A stretch of 64,000 bases of DNA. Origin: Blastococcus saxobsidens. Its GTDB lineage: Bacteria > Actinomycetota > Actinomycetes > Mycobacteriales > Geodermatophilaceae. Below, piece after piece: positions 62,977-64,000 of this stretch. The stretch covers positions 124,001-188,000 of the forward strand of contig NZ_JAAGWG010000001.1 of assembly GCF_010682065.1 (NCBI RefSeq). Reading direction: 5' to 3'. A program made the translations under genes and the position numbers. Positions within the stretch are counted from its first letter, which is position 1, and each line of letters opens with the position of its first letter. Under the pieces are notes generated by a model. It made no database searches and was not told where the DNA came from. It worked only from the letters and a program-made list of their open reading frames with translations.

Positions 62977-64000
62977 TCAGGGGTCGAGTTCGCTGTCCAG
63001 GATCAGCTGCCCGTCGCGCACCAGCAGGGTGAAGGCGCGGACCGCCGACTCCCGCGTGCCGTTGGGGTACACCCACTCCAGCCGGCCGGTGACCCGGGAC
63101 GGATCGTCGGTGGCCTGGACGTCGCTGACGTTCACGTCGGAGAACTGGTTCCAGTAGCCGATGTAGTTGCCCCGGCTGATGTTGGCGCGCAGCGTCGGGC
63201 CGGTCCGCTCCCAGGCCGCGGCCGGGTCGTCGACGACCTGCTGGTGGTACCCGTCCAGGAAGGTCCGCACGTTCTCCGCGCTGAGCGGGTCCGCCGGGGG
63301 ATCGGGGGTCTCCGGCTCCGGCGGGTCGACGACCTCGGGCGTGGGCTCGGGCGTGGGCTCCGGCTCGGGCTCCGGCGTCGGCTCCGGTTCCTCGCTGCTG
63401 GAGGGCGCCGCCTCCGAGGTGCTCGGTGACGGGTCGGCCGACGCCCGGTCCGGATCGTCGTCGGGGAGGGCCAGCCAGAGCGCCAGCAGCCCGGCGACGA
63501 CCACGAGGGCGACGGCGATGATCCAGACGCCCCGCCGCCGACGACGTGGTGCGGGCGTCCCCGTGGCGGCCGAGGTCCCGGTGGCGGACGAGGCCGCCGC
63601 GGACGCCGACGTCGCGGCCGGAGTTGTGGGAGGCGCGGCGGGAGCAGGCGTCGTCGCCGGTGGGGAGCTCGGCGCGGCGGGCGGCGTCGGCGGAGGTACG
63701 AGGGGCGGCACGGGAGTGCGGGCAGCGGCCGGGATGGGCGTCGGCGCGTCGACCCCGGCGGGGGACGAGCCGGTCGAGGTGGCCGAGGCGGCGCCCGCGG
63801 CGAACACCGCGGTGCCCGAGTGCCCCCGTGACTCCGCGAGGTCGGTGCGGGCGAGCAGCACGGTGGTGGTGTCGCCGTCGCGCCCGGCGGCGAGCGTCGC
63901 CAGCTCGTCGCGCACCTCGGTCATCGGAGGACGGTCACCGGGGTCGGCGGCGAGCATCCGCAGCAGCGGCTCGCTGAGGGAACCGGCGCGACGCGGGGGA
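62977..64000 (-). CDS. Serine/threonine protein kinase, C-terminal part (cut by right edge)
   Basis: The visible part is the end of a kinase domain (SEPLLRMLAADPGDRPPMTE, the helix after the substrate lobe with the DPxxRP motif). A Pro/Ala/Thr-rich juxtamembrane linker follows, then one membrane helix (GVWIIAVALVVVAGLLALWL), a Pro/Glu linker and an extracytoplasmic domain of about 100 residues (SAENVRTFLDGYHQQVVDDP to LILDSELDP). No PASTA repeat is seen; the sensor domain resembles NTF2-like folds. The catalytic loop lies outside the window. Confidence 0.85.
   Translation of the reverse strand, partial: PPRRAGSLSEPLLRMLAADPGDRPPMTEVRDELATLAAGRDGDTTTVLLARTDLAESRGHSGTAVFAAGAASATSTGSSPAGVDAPTPIPAAARTPVPPLVPPPTPPAAPSSPPATTPAPAAPPTTPAATSASAAASSATGTSAATGTPAPRRRRRGVWIIAVALVVVAGLLALWLALPDDDPDRASADPSPSTSEAAPSSSEEPEPTPEPEPEPTPEPTPEVVDPPEPETPDPPADPLSAENVRTFLDGYHQQVVDDPAAAWERTGPTLRANISRGNYIGYWNQFSDVNVSDVQATDDPSRVTGRLEWVYPNGTRESAVRAFTLLVRDGQLILDSELDP

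Overview
The window is chromosomal DNA of a very GC-rich actinobacterium. Codons end almost always in G or C, GTG and TTG starts are common, and lipoproteins, PASTA and Ser/Thr-kinase proteins look actinobacterial. Gene content and style suggest the Geodermatophilaceae (Blastococcus, Geodermatophilus, Modestobacter); that placement is inference, since no rRNA is present. I saw no insertion sequence, prophage or CRISPR array.

Region 1 (about 0.4-26.5 kb) is a Wzx/Wzy-type surface-polysaccharide locus. It has rhamnose genes (rmlB, rmlD), an initiating polyprenyl-phosphate sugar transferase, three glycosyltransferases, a Wzx flippase, a Wzy polymerase, two Wzz-like co-polymerases, a polysaccharide deacetylase, three FemAB/GNAT-like acyltransferases, a phosphotransferase-fold protein and a glycoside-hydrolase lipoprotein. 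Two long Pro/Ala-rich secreted proteins that share a C-terminal signature each sit directly upstream of a sugar-transferase gene. One of these sugar transferases is intact and the other is truncated, so the pair looks like a duplicated two-gene cassette with one decayed copy. Both Wzz proteins end in a cytoplasmic domain that resembles a BY-kinase without Walker A.

Region 2 (26.5-41.8 kb) is mixed housekeeping. It holds a PHP-domain protein that probably starts at CTG, a DoxX-like protein, small membrane and lipoproteins, a VanZ-like protein and a PAP2-diacylglycerol-kinase fusion. A CGNR regulator is divergent from an MFS transporter across a 12-bp inverted repeat. Next come tRNA-Ser(GCT) and tRNA-Arg(ACG), a class A penicillin-binding protein with a PASTA domain and a Pro/Thr/Glu tail, a flavin disulfide reductase, an FMN alpha-hydroxyacid dehydrogenase, a secreted protein and a MarR regulator.

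Region 3 (41.9-49.6 kb) is a seven-gene ADP-heptose operon in which every junction is a 4-nt start/stop overlap. Its order is GT2-GmhB fusion, GT9, glycosyltransferase, GT4, GmhA, HldE, GT9. Together these encode the three enzymes needed to make ADP-D-glycero-beta-D-manno-heptose from sedoheptulose 7-phosphate, plus transferases to use it. No HldD epimerase is seen. The last GT9 gene is bracketed by two copies of a 46-bp palindromic element, one of them in frame inside its N-terminus. A von Willebrand factor A lipoprotein-like gene and a UDP-glucuronate decarboxylase follow on the other strand.

Region 4 (52.6-64 kb) has a branched-chain-amino-acid-type ABC transporter operon (livG-F-H-M-J order) divergent from a PucR-family regulator. 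It continues with DUF2630, tyrA, an O-methyltransferase operon leading to a tadA-associated protein and a HAD hydrolase, then tadA, tRNA-Ser(CGA) and the 3' part of a Ser/Thr protein kinase gene that runs off the right edge.
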